Shown in pieces: positions 1 through 10,620 of a stretch of DNA of 12,910 bases (position 1 is its first letter; the number at the start of each line of letters is the position of its first letter). The notes beneath the pieces are model-generated. The model saw only the letters and a list, made by a program, of their open reading frames with translations. It searched no databases and had not been told where the DNA came from. The DNA comes from Globomyces pollinis-pini (lineage: Eukaryota > Chytridiomycota > Chytridiomycetes > Rhizophydiales > Globomycetaceae). The translations under genes were made by a program, and so were the position numbers. Location: the NCBI GenBank assembly GCA_025399215.1, contig MU621508.1, positions 1 through 12,910 on the forward strand, written 5' to 3'.

Positions 1-62
1 TCTGGAAATAAGTAAAAGCATCATGTGAAAATAACTGACACGAAAGTTACTTTTTTTACACT

Positions 63-857
63 ATGAATTCACTCCCATTCGAACGTCTTATTGCTGGCGC
101 CGCAGCAATAGCAACCACTGTTATTCTTTTTATTGAAGTAGTCTATCTGGCGCGAACTTTATCAAACAATCCATTAAGAACAGCTATTTTCTGCCAAGTT
201 TTAGTATGTATGTTACGTAACATCCCACTGATATTCGAAATACTGACACCAATGTCACCCAACATTTGTCAAGCAATTGTAATGATTGGATTTTCAATCT
301 ATTTTCTATGGAGTATTTTAGTGGAAGCTGTACTTTTATTACGCGCACAAGCTTGTTCGTCTTCGAATCTTCTAACTGGATCTGTCATCATCTTATGGAT
401 AGTACGAATCGTCACTGAATTATATCAAACAGCTTTGATTGTAGCGATTCCATCTCCTAACAATGTTTGTAACTACACCACTGATTGGTCAGTTTCATTA
501 ATCGTACTTGCGACACGATTAACTGTAGAATTCATCCTATTAATTCCATTTTTATTAAAAGGATACGACTCATATCAATTGAAACTAAAAAACAATTCCA
601 GTGAAGCAACAATGTGGTTGAAAATTTGTCAAACCAATGGTTTGATTACTATCCTCATTGCAATCATTGAAATAATGGCACCAATTTTATCAAACATCAC
701 TATCTTTTTACCATGGCTTTCAGTCGTATTTACAGTGTCGAACTTTATAGAATCACTTCTAATTGTTTATGTCATCAATGATCTCAAATTTAAGCTACAA
801 CCAAAATCACCTCGAAGTGCGCAGCGTAAGTCAGCCAGTAAATCAATCAAAAAATAA
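63..857 (+). CDS. Seven-pass membrane protein of unknown function, intronless
   Basis: A 264-residue protein that I do not recognise. It reads as seven hydrophobic helices at roughly residues 10-28, 38-58, 70-93, 104-128, 143-166, 190-212 and 214-240, then a short basic Ser/Lys-rich tail (about 242-264) that would be cytosolic under the positive-inside rule. No signal peptide, N-glycosylation cluster or catalytic motif stands out. The start is the first ATG after an in-frame TGA at 36-38. It is the only plus-strand gene and the only one without introns; the other six average about one intron per 200 coding bases. An AATAAA overlaps the stop codon (853-858). It converges tail to tail on the importin gene with 100 bp between stop codons. 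A GPCR-like receptor, a lipid-handling protein or a lineage-specific orphan are all possible; the seven-helix count is inference from hydrophobicity alone. Confidence 0.8.
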   Translation: MNSLPFERLIAGAAAIATTVILFIEVVYLARTLSNNPLRTAIFCQVLVCMLRNIPLIFEILTPMSPNICQAIVMIGFSIYFLWSILVEAVLLLRAQACSSSNLLTGSVIILWIVRIVTELYQTALIVAIPSPNNVCNYTTDWSVSLIVLATRLTVEFILLIPFLLKGYDSYQLKLKNNSSEATMWLKICQTNGLITILIAIIEIMAPILSNITIFLPWLSVVFTVSNFIESLLIVYVINDLKFKLQPKSPRSAQRKSASKSIKK

Positions 858-957
858 ATTGTATGTAACATTTGTATAGTAATAGTCACTGTATATAAAG
901 TTATCTAGATTTGTAAATAGAAGCGTATAAAAACAATTAAGTATTGCCTACGAGATT

Positions 958-3900
958 TTATTGTCTGACCATCTCCGCAATAACATTTTGTTCATCCTGT
1001 GATAACGACTTACACAACTCTTCAAATGCATTTCCAAATTTCGAAAACCCTTCTCTGAAAAATTGTTTAATTGCTAATTCCAAATCTGTCTGATAAATCG
1101 GATCAGATGTTAAAGATTCTCGTTCGTCTCCATCACCACTTTCTTCATCTAACTGTTAATGTTATCTCGATTACCAAAATAACTATATGGGTCAGGATCT
1201 TCGGAATCCATTTCCCATTCTTCATCATCAGATTCAATATGGCCCAGTTGATTGAAATCATAATTGTTTGTTTTAGGACGTTTGGTTGATCCAACTTTGG
1301 ATTCTATCTGAGATTGATATTCATGAATGAGTAGTTTCAGTGTCTTTTGTGGGAATGATAGAGTGGTAAATGTATCTGGTTCTAAAAAATTCATTGAGTA
1401 CTGTTAAAAGTTACGATTTCTGGCCATTGATCTTGTTACAATCTTCTTTGGTTGATTTTGAACAATTAATTCACCCTTGACTTGTATATTTCTTAACCTT
1501 AAATCTCCAGTTGAAAAGAGTATAATCAATGATGTAGTACTAGTAAAAAGTAAGTAAATAGAAAGTAGATACCATAGCTTGATATTATAAACACCATGGA
1601 AATCATTAAACGACTCACACCATGCTTGAACCAGGATTTCAAGTCCATTTCGATTTCCCAATGTAATAGGGTATAAGAAATCAATTACTGTTTGCGCTTG
1701 AGTTTGGATCAAGTGGCAAAAGACTAATACAAGTGTTTCTATGAATGCAGGCATCTGCGCATTAGCAAGCCGATTGATGACAGCGCCAAGTAATTGAGGT
1801 AAATATGGTGTTAGTTGATCGGAAGCCTACAAATGAATAGATTTCAATAAACCTTCTGGATCAATTTAGTGATCAATTCCCCAATGAACAAAGCGCTTGA
1901 CTCACTCTCTTCGGGTAGAAGCATTTTGGCAATAAACTCCAATAAGAAGTCAAGACCACTACGACCATTATGAGACCTAAGGCTAAATACACGTGTAAAA
2001 TTACCATTGAACGATTCCAAGAATGTCACGATTGACTAACTGCTTAAGGGTCTCTTGTCCATTTTGAAGTAACCCTGACTCACTGACTGAAAGCATCATT
2101 TCAATAACTTTCGGGAACAACTGTTGAGCATAACAACTTGGTAGAGGGTCAGGAACGCTCTGGATTAGACAAGTGCATAAATCCAAAGCAATCTAAAATT
2201 AATTTAGTGCTCTCCAGTTACTGCAGATAAGGTTGAATTTGCTTGATATTGTTCAGCGGAAATTGCAGAAACCAGTAAGGGAAACATTCTGGTTTGAAAA
2301 GGAGTTGATATCAGTTCATTTGAAGCTAATTCTTGAAACCACTCTTGCACAAGTTCCATGATAAAAACATCTTTACATTAGATTCAGAAATGATACCTTC
2401 AGACCAAGTATTGAGTAATGACAACAAGAGTACACTTAATTTCTCTTCATGATTGACTATTCCTTGTTTACTCACCTAAGAATTGATATTATATTAGATT
2501 CTAATACCTTCATTGTTAACAAGAGTGTTTCCATAAGTAATATTAGTGTGTCTTCTTTCGCATCGACTGAAAATCTGACTAACCCTTCGATGATATTTGA
2601 CTGGAAAGGAGATACGTCTTCTAACGGTAAAGCGGATAAAAACCTAACTTATTATCGTCGGTGAACAAATACCCTCTTGTGGATTTCATTGCAAAAACCT
2701 GGACAGCAGATGATACCTCAGTAGAATGTATCGCATTCGTACAAGCACTTAAGTATTCTGATACCAAAGGCTTGGGCAATGATACTGCAAACTGTGATGC
2801 AAACCAAAGTGAACGACCCTGCAAAAAAGGCAAATCTATCATAAAATTAACGTCAAGTCCACTAACCATTGCATTTCATATCTTCAATGACAATCTGCGT
2901 AAAAATAGTTTCAAGATTTAGAGGACCATTTGCATTAGATAATTCGGCAATCTCTCCTGGAAAAAGACCCAAGGCCAGTAAGCACGATTCATCGTATTTC
3001 CACCTAAAATAAATTCCCAATTTTATGATTACCAGTATGTTGCGCCAGATTCTCTCAATCTTTTTCCTTCTTGGAACAATTCCAAGGATACCTGAAAGAG
3101 TGCTGTTAAAGCATTCTTTTGGAATGCATCAAACAAATTCTACTAATTAAGATATACAATTTTGTTTACAATCAAAGATTGCTCTACTGCAATTCGAACA
3201 TTGTACGTAACAGCTTCTTCTTCATCATCTTGAATGAATTGATTCATATCTCTTAGCCAATTCACTTCCTGTGATTTTTTAAAACAAACGTCTAGTTTAC
3301 CATAGCTGTTGTGATTTGTAAATAAATCAATAAAACTTTGAACATTTGTGGTAAATTTTGCTCAATTGTCAATCGTACAGCTTTCTTCCTGGCAACTAGC
3401 TGAATAAAATCCAAGAGAGAGTATAATATCGTTTCGATAGAATGTGTTTCACCGTCTGAGTCAGCGTCATCATCAGCTTCTTGGTATTGATTTTGTGATG
3501 GACACAAGTATTGTTGCTGATATGCAGATTGCAATTGTAAAAGTTCATTCCATATTATATTCATAAAACCTGCAATAAAGGGTGTTGTTTTTTTGGGAAA
3601 TGCGCGGACTAATTTAACAACAGTTCTTAAGACTTCATTCTTGATTGGTAAATTTTCAGGAGAAGTTGGTTGTTCCAACATTTGAATGAACCCTTGCAAC
3701 CAGATATTCAGTAATGGCTCCAAATAGTTCTCAATTACTTGTGGATGTTCCTCTTTAACCATATAGATCAACTCAATGAATTCCCTGACAATTGCAACAG
3801 ATCGAGTTCTAATTTTAACAGGCATCTAGTACAATTAGTAATACCAAACTTACAGATTCATTTGAATAAATGGCAAAAAGCTCTGGGAGTAACGTTGGTG

Positions 3901-4463
3901 CAACACTTGGGAATGATAAATCCGACAAATCATCTCGAACAAAATCTGCCAAGACTCTCATTGCTCCATGAACATAATTTATATTTGAAGACTTTAATGC
4001 CACAATCAAGTCATCAAAGAAAGTTCCCCAATGATCAGGCCAATCATTATGTGCAATTTTGGACACGATAAATGCCTATAGAATTAAACCTCATATTTCC
4101 TACCTAACAACAATAAGAAATCATTATAATTGATTACAATATTGGATCTGATTGAATAAACAGGATCAGCCAATCGTTGAATTAGTTCGGATCTAAACCA
4201 TACTTTCAACTATTTTAAGTATCATATTCTATTACATCTGATGGTAATCCAGTCCATAATTCTTCAATTGAGTTTTTGATATTGACAATCGCTAATTGTC
4301 GCATTGCCATATCTAAATTAGTATTTCCAGAAATCATCCATAATTCTGCAATATATTGATGATTCAACTTCATCTGATCCAGACATTTCTGTCCCTGCTT
4401 TCGATTGATTGCATCTTTTGATAAACATTGAGTTAATGCCAATTGAAGGTCAGACATTGTCAT
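958..4463 (-). CDS. KAP114: Importin-9 / karyopherin Kap114 (importin-beta family), 17 exons
   Basis: Nuclear import receptor; family members carry H2A-H2B, TBP, actin and (IPO9) proteasomes under Ran control. Exons: 4463-4236, 4209-4138, 4075-3854, 3825-3301, 3268-3170, 3139-3033, 3003-2867, 2835-2644, 2620-2508, 2475-2397, 2370-2222, 2192-2005, 1976-1853, 1826-1573, 1539-1415, 1381-1175, 1148-958. They join to 1003 residues, the usual length (yeast Kap114 about 1004, human IPO9 1041). Visible signatures are an importin-beta N-terminal domain (residues about 15-70, MRQLAIVNIKNSIEELW), AHNDWPDHW, VHGAMRVL, an internal acidic loop with DSDGE (about 296-300), NGRSGLDFLLEF, RLRNIQVKGE with RTRSK-like ITRSMARN, a C-terminal acidic tract and the ending DPIYQTDLELAIKQFF. 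Each matches IPO9 order rather than IPO7/8. Fifteen introns are 23-33 nt; one position is 62 nt. The start is the ATG of MTMSDL (4463); MSDL at 4457 is equally possible. Confidence 0.93.
2621..2643 (-). other. 23 nt intron, shortest in the window
   Basis: KAP114 intron 8 begins GTTTTTATCC and ends CCGTTAG. It joins DDNKL to EDVSPFQSNIIEGL in phase 1. Without removal the frame stops at the TAG inside it. The flanking protein matches the family on both sides, so splicing is required unless the locus has a frameshift. Confidence 0.75.
4076..4137 (-). other. Double intron: 34 nt and 28 nt introns back to back
   Basis: The gap between KAP114 exons 2 and 3 is 62 nt, twice the usual intron. Read on the minus strand it starts GTAATCAATT and ends TTCTATAG. 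It contains GTTAG|GTAGG after nucleotide 34, so it divides into 4137-4104 (34 nt) and 4103-4076 (28 nt), each a complete GT...AG unit of ordinary size. Removing all 62 nt joins RSNI to AFIVSKIAH in phase 0, as the family requires. Removing only the first unit shifts the frame and reaches a stop soon after. Confidence 0.75.
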
Positions 4464-4647
4464 TGAAAAAAAATTAGAATCCAATCAATGAATTCATTCA
4501 GGAAAAGGTCTTTATTGTCAACAAATTTTATCAATGGATTTATATGGATCTGAATAGATCATTTTGATTATTGCAAGTCGCGTTCAAAAAACAATTTCAA
4601 TAGTTGATCATATAAATATTGAGATTATTAATATTAGATTCAAGATA
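4464..4647. other. KAP114 upstream region / YAF9 3' region
   Basis: A 184 bp AT-rich spacer between two minus-strand genes. I see no open frame, RNA gene or specific promoter motif in it. Confidence 0.4.
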
Positions 4648-5354
4648 TTAAACTGTTGAAGTGACTCCTGCACTTTCCAATGCTTTAGTTTCTGCCAATA
4701 CTTGACGCAATTCCTCTTCTAATCTAGCACAAGCCAATTTTCTAGTATCATATTCAGATAAGACACGTTCATGAATAGCTTGAATCATTTCCAACTCTTT
4801 AGTTTCTAAATGATTTGCTACAAAAAATCAAAATAATCACAAATATTACTAAACGTTGTTGAAGGTTCAGGTTCATTAAAATCAAAAGGAGTAGAAACAA
4901 GTATATCATACAATGATGGATTAGGATTTGCGAATACAATTTCATCATAATGTTCTGAAATCACTTCAGTTGCTGTTGTCCCATCTTTTGGATATAATTG
5001 TAACATATGGATCATACTAATAGGATGCTGTTGATGCTTGAAATATAGTTTAATTCCAATTTCAAATTCTCCCCATCCTTTTCATTATTGTGATTCAAAG
5101 TACCTGTTTCCTGAACTGAATATGGTGGTTCCGTAAAGGCTAGGATTAAATTCTAATCAAATCAATTTACTTCGTTCTGGTTTTGCAAAACTTTCATGTA
5201 ATCTGATGACAACTTTCTCGACTACGTTCGATATATCTTCTCCATTTGCACCTTTCACATATACTGACCATTTATGAGTATGAGATGGGTCTGATCCAAC
5301 TTCGTTTCCTAGTAGTGTCGCTTTGCTGCCATAAACTATTGCTTTGGAGAACAT
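4648..5354 (-). CDS. YAF9: YEATS-domain protein, Yaf9/GAS41 type, 4 exons
   Basis: Reader of acylated histone lysines and shared subunit of NuA4 acetyltransferase and SWR1/SRCAP H2A.Z-loading complexes in the nucleus. Exons 5354-5171, 5139-5104, 5077-4850 and 4817-4648 join to 205 residues (yeast Yaf9 and human GAS41 are near 226); introns are 31, 26 and 32 nt. The YEATS fold spans about residues 5-125: IVYG (6-9), SHTHKW (24-29), NGEDIS, RLHESF (51-56), EPPYSVQETGWGEFEIGIK (65-83) and HYDEIVF. The HTHxW and GWGEF segments hold the aromatic acyl-lysine pocket of GAS41. Residues about 150-197 form a predicted coiled coil (NHLETKELEMIQ to ETKALE), the part that docks Yaf9/GAS41 into its complexes. 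The start at 5354 lacks the 10-15 residues usually found before IVYG, but only 109 bp separate it from RPT2 and no better start was seen. TAF14 and ENL/AF9 are less likely because they lack this ending. Confidence 0.93.
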
Positions 5355-5463
5355 TTACAAATATGAAAAAAATAGCAACACATACATGTACATTCACTCA
5401 GTATAAAGTAACATAATTTCTGTTAGTTTTATTAGATCATGAATAAAGACTTGATCTTGGCAA

Positions 5464-7010
<1,547 letters not shown>

Positions 7011-7306
7011 TTGATTGTCAAAGTGAAAATTGAAAGTCGGAAAAAGGGTTACAAACCAGGGTTAACACGCGATGAATTAAAGACTCAAGCAGGACTATGG
7101 TATCATTAGCTTGTAGCTGCTAGTTGTGAAATATGCATTTGATTCATTAAATAAAATTGTATCTAATCATCCATTGGTATCCCTTGATCGTGTATTTCTT
7201 TGTAAATCAATTGCATCTCTGATCGTGTTTAAAGAAATAAACCAAAAACTTGAATTCACAGATATCCAATAAAAAACGGTTGTTTTATTTATGTACGGTT
7301 AGACTC
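7011..7306. other. RPT2 upstream region and calcipressin 3' region
   Basis: Noncoding 296 bp between the calcipressin stop and the RPT2 start. On the minus strand an AATAAA lies about 18-23 nt after the calcipressin stop (7284-7289), a plausible polyadenylation signal. Two imperfect copies of TGATCGTGT lie near 7184 and 7220. I see no open frame, tRNA or recognisable proteasome-gene promoter element. Confidence 0.4.
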
Positions 7307-8263
7307 TTAACGATCAGAAGGGGGCATGGCAGTTCTTGGCATTAGTTTTAAGCTCTGTGCATTTGGATCTTCTCCTTCAAGTGGTTGTATAACCAACAAC
7401 GGTAAATCTTGATCGTCACTAAACTTGAACACCTTGATGCCTTCTGGAAGAGTATCAATATACAAATTTTATATACCTGAAGAGTTGGAATGTGTAGTTT
7501 CTAAATATATGGCATCAATATTAAGTGAATCTTACCATGGATTCGAAATTGTTCATTTAAATTCGTTGTTGATAATTCAACTCCACCATCTAATTGAAAA
7601 TCCATCAATGACACATGTGAAATTGCCCTTGCTTCCAACTCTTCGTGTAAACCACCAGTAGATGGTTCTGTCTCTGATCCTTGTAACCAACCGACTGGTG
7701 GAGAACCTAACAATTAACTTTTTTTGGAAAGTGATTGACGACACGAATGAATGATTTAAAGATGGTGACGTGTAAAATACCAAAAACAATTCCAATTGGA
7801 ATAAGAGTTGAAGATACATACCAGGAGGGGATAATAAAAAATTGCGTTCTACTTCAGGAATATTCAAGTAATTCATTCTAACATTTGGTTCAGCACTTAA
7901 CCAATTCTGATCTGTATGCTATTCCATGAGATGAGTAACGGTTACCTGACCAAAATAAACTCGTAATTGTTTCCCATTAAAATGAGATTGATGTAATGAT
8001 TCTTTAACTTTAATAGCAACCTGAGTATCAACAAACATAGATTTATATCAACCTGAGTATCATCAAAAATAGCTTTAAAAGAATGAGAGATTGAATGAAA
8101 TACCCATGAATCTTCCAAATGATTTCAAAACAATTAGTTTTAGTAAATGACCAAAAGGTAACAGTAAATCCTTAATCATTTTCCCTTCGTTTTCAAAAGC
8201 ATTTGGATTGATATGCGTTAGAATCAATGTATTGGTTGCAATGGGTGTGGGAGTCTCTGACAT
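7307..8263 (-). CDS. RCN1: Calcipressin (RCAN/Rcn1), calcineurin regulator, 7 exons
   Basis: Binds and modulates the Ca2+/calmodulin-dependent phosphatase calcineurin. Exons: 8263-8104, 8072-8053, 8020-7946, 7918-7822, 7706-7536, 7500-7477, 7443-7307. They join to 227 residues, a normal family length. The RRM-like N-terminal half starts MSETPTPIATNTLILTHI, with VLKSFGRFMAIFDDTQVAIKV and the strand KQLRVYFGQ (residues about 77-85). The family hallmark FLLSPPGSPPVGW is at 112-124; its SPPxSPP serines are phosphosites in RCANs. The C-terminus ends LPLLVIQPLEGED then LKLMPRTAMPPSDR (214-227), in the place of the PxIxIT/TxxP calcineurin-contact segment. Introns are 31, 32, 27, 115, 35 and 33 nt; the second and fourth are odd and listed separately. 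Identity rests on the LKSFGR and SPPGSPPVGW motifs and their order. Confidence 0.95.
7707..7821 (-). other. 115 nt intron, size outlier, stop-free in the upstream frame
   Basis: Calcipressin intron 4 starts GTATGTATCTTC and ends GTTAATTGTTAG. It interrupts the codon for G118 in SPPG|SPPVGW, phase 1. It has no internal AG|GT, so it is not a double intron, and AG occurs only near its 3' end. A perfect 14 bp palindrome, ATTCCAATTGGAAT, lies at 7789-7802. The frame entering from exon 4 runs through it without a stop, but 115 is not a multiple of three, so retention would replace the C-terminal half. Confidence 0.8.
8017..8062. repeat. 14 bp direct repeat at both ends of a calcipressin intron
   Basis: CAACCTGAGTATCA occurs at 8017-8030 and again at 8049-8062, exactly 32 bp apart, which is the length of the intron 8021-8052. 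On the minus strand each copy reads TGATACTCAG|GTTG: one supplies the exon end and 5' splice site, the other the 3' splice site and next exon start. Splicing either way gives DDTQ|VAIKV. Confidence 0.9.
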
Positions 8264-8519
8264 CTGGAAAAATCAAATCGAAAATTCTTTCCAAATAAAC
8301 AATCAACTTGAACAAGTTTGGAAAATTTGATTCTAATGAACAAAGGAATATGAACATATTTGTAACAGAAAGAAACCAATCAAATTGAAAACAGAGAGTA
8401 AATTGAGATAAAATCATCAATACCGTTCTAGCATCCTTAAGCTTAAACGTGAAATCAAACTTCAAAATGGTAAATAGAATCAAGATCAAGTTGAAAATAT
8501 ATTACCAATATCAATTGTT
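8264..8519. other. Calcipressin 5' region
   Basis: Noncoding 256 bp between two minus-strand genes. On the minus strand the calcipressin ATG is preceded directly by a T-rich run ending TTTTTCCAG, which looks like a 3' splice site, so the 5' UTR may contain an intron ending at the ATG. An ATG at about 8413 opens an out-of-frame stretch overlapping the calcipressin start; it would be removed by such an intron or would act as an inhibitory upstream frame. No RNA gene was seen. Confidence 0.35.
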
Positions 8520-10620
8520 TTAATCAAATCCTTTCAAAGTCCAGTTCCCTCCAGACCTTGTACTGGCAAATTCGGACATTACTTTAGAGTACATTGTTGC
8601 ATTGGGAACTTTACCAACCTCATTTTGCCATAAAGTCATCATTTCAGCTTTTTTCACTTTGGTTTTTTCCATAAAGTATTTCATGGTGGTGATTCGGAAC
8701 TAGAGATGAGTTATTATGGAACATTACGGCGTCTAATAAATCATTCCCACTTGATTTTAAAACTAGATAGTCGTTGATGAATGGAATACTTAACCCATCA
8801 ATTATTTTATCAATTTCTTCTGATGTGACTGTTTGAATTTTACTTGCTTTGTCATCTACGGTTAATCCTGGAGGTTGATTACTTCGCTTTTGCTGTGCTT
8901 CAAATATAGAGTGGATTTCATCTCTTGATACAACACCTCGAGTTTTAAAAATCTCTTTGATCAAGTTTTGTGCTTGAGAACTTGAATCTTTTCCAGTTAA
9001 GGGATATATCATCTTTGATTCAGTCGATGGTTGTGTTTTAGGGGCTGATTGTCGATGCGGTATTTGTTTCTGCACAACAGTCGTTTTCTGTTTTGATGAG
9101 AAGGAATCCAATGCTCTATATTTTTAAAAATATCCTTGTTACAGTTTTGCATTTGCTTGTATCAATTCTGTTTGTTCTTGTATCACTTCAGGGAAACTGA
9201 CATGTTATGCTTAATAATCATCATACCTTTCCATAAATTCTTCATCACTGGGCAGTTTCAAAGACCAGGTTCGGGTTTCTTGATCCAAAACGGCAATTTC
9301 CAACAATAAATTCTGTACCATATCATAAGGCAATCGCACAACATCAGAAAACATTTTCCTAGATATAGTTTCTGAGTGTAAGAACATTCCCAACAGGTAT
9401 TGTCGAGCATCGAATGGTCTATCCATATATAATAAATGACTCTGTGAGATCCAAAGTCCACGAATACAAACAGCAACATTAGAAAGCTGTTTTAGAAGCT
9501 GTTCATCATCCAACTCTGGAAATCGAGATTTTATCTGTGGATAATAAATCACGTTTGCTGATGATCAATAAGGATGATAGTACCATTAATAAATAAACCT
9601 TTCAATCGCTCTACCGGCTCTAGTGTGTTTGTCTCCGAAAAGGACATGAATTTATCCAATTTAGGTTTTTTTTCAACTTCTTTGGAATCTCTCATCCTGT
9701 TAATGTGAGTTGATTATTTATAACTTACTGAACACCCATTGAACATATTTTATCAAGGTATTGAGCAGGAGTTTGATCCAAAGCATTACTATTATCTTCC
9801 AAATCCATGAACGTTAAAGAATTCTTCATTTGCTCTGATAAATCGGAATTCGGAAGATGTACTTGTAACGGTATCCATGGTTCATCCTCCATTGCCCGTC
9901 GAAGTTTTGCAGCGGATGCCTTACGTGTACTTTCAAGATCTTCCAATTCAAAACTCATTTGAATTGCTTTAGCATCTTCTTCTTTATCATTTGAATTCTT
10001 TAATTCTTTTTCTTTTTCTGCTTTTTGATCAATATAATCCAAATAAGGTCGCATTTGAATGATATTTTTTAATTGTGTCAAGTGTAATCCATCTAGTTGG
10101 AATCAGTTTAAGGATGATATCACCTTCATTCTTGATTCCAATCAAATATCTTGAATTCATGGGTACTTTAAAAGAATTATATTTGATTTTATCCACAATA
10201 TCATTATGTGACTCTGAATCCAATCCCATCTTTAACTCTGCAGCTTTATCCATATCATAATATGCTCCTCTCGTATTCAAATCCTTGTTGTTTAATGGTT
10301 TAATAAATAGTTACTAAATCCAATTCAATTTGAAAATGATCAGGTTTTAAACGTCCATGTTTTGGGAAATTATCACTATACAATTAGAATTTTTTTGAAA
10401 TGAATTACAGTTGAAATGGATCTGGTTTAGTAGGAAATTGTAGTAAATATAAATCATCCAGTTCGGAATTGAAATAAACATCACATTCATATTCTAACAT
10501 CAATGATTAGTTTAACTTGAATTCATTACCTAAAATAGTTAACTTTTGGTTGGATTAACCTATAGGGTCATCATCTTCTATATCCATTTCATAATCATCA
10601 TCTACCAGATAGTCTTCCAT
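8520..10620 (-). CDS. RPC37: RNA polymerase III subunit RPC5 (Rpc37/POLR3E), long form, 10 exons
   Basis: Subunit of the TFIIF-like RPC4/RPC5 module of RNA polymerase III, used in initiation, termination and reinitiation on tRNA, 5S and similar genes. Exons: 10620-10560, 10493-10409, 10375-10315, 10283-10124, 10092-9729, 9696-9584, 9557-9227, 9196-9143, 9115-8728, 8699-8520. They join to 598 residues. The N-terminal dimerization part shows DDDPIEYECDVYFNSEL and LYLLQFPTKP, then IELDLDLNTRGAYYD, GLHLTQLKNIIQMRPYLDYID and a charged linker (KEKELKNSNDKEEDAK). EPWIPLQVH is followed by a winged-helix-like domain (GLWISQSHLLY to WSLKLPSDEEFME) and a C-terminal extension ending GGNWTLKGFD, matching GGMWYLKG at the end of human POLR3E (708 residues). 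Yeast Rpc37 (282 residues) lacks this half. Introns are 26-33 nt plus one 66 nt double intron. Confidence 0.93.
10494..10559 (-). other. Double intron: 30 nt and 36 nt introns back to back
   Basis: RPC5 intron 1 is 66 nt, starts GTTAATCCAA and ends TTGATGTTAG, and contains ATTTTAG|GTAATGAA after nucleotide 30. The halves are 10559-10530 (30 nt) and 10529-10494 (36 nt). Full removal gives DDDPI|EYECDVYF in phase 1, aligning with EDDPVVQEIDVYL of human POLR3E. Removing only the first half leads to a TAA within 15 nt. Confidence 0.78.

Noticed and set aside
2449..2921. Plus-strand open frames over the middle of KAP114
   Set aside because: They are antisense to well-supported importin-9 exons and have no protein-family character.
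3739..4071. Plus-strand 110-codon open frame
   Set aside because: Antisense to KAP114 exons 3 and 4 and their intron; composition is that of a reverse-strand shadow.
4464..4484. Longer KAP114 N-terminus starting at 4484
   Set aside because: That codon is TTG, not ATG; the first in-frame ATG is at 4463.
8193..8489. Minus-strand 98-codon open frame overlapping the calcipressin start
   Set aside because: Its first codon is not ATG, the content is random hydrophobic residues, and it overlaps the real start out of frame. Kept only as a note on the 5' UTR.
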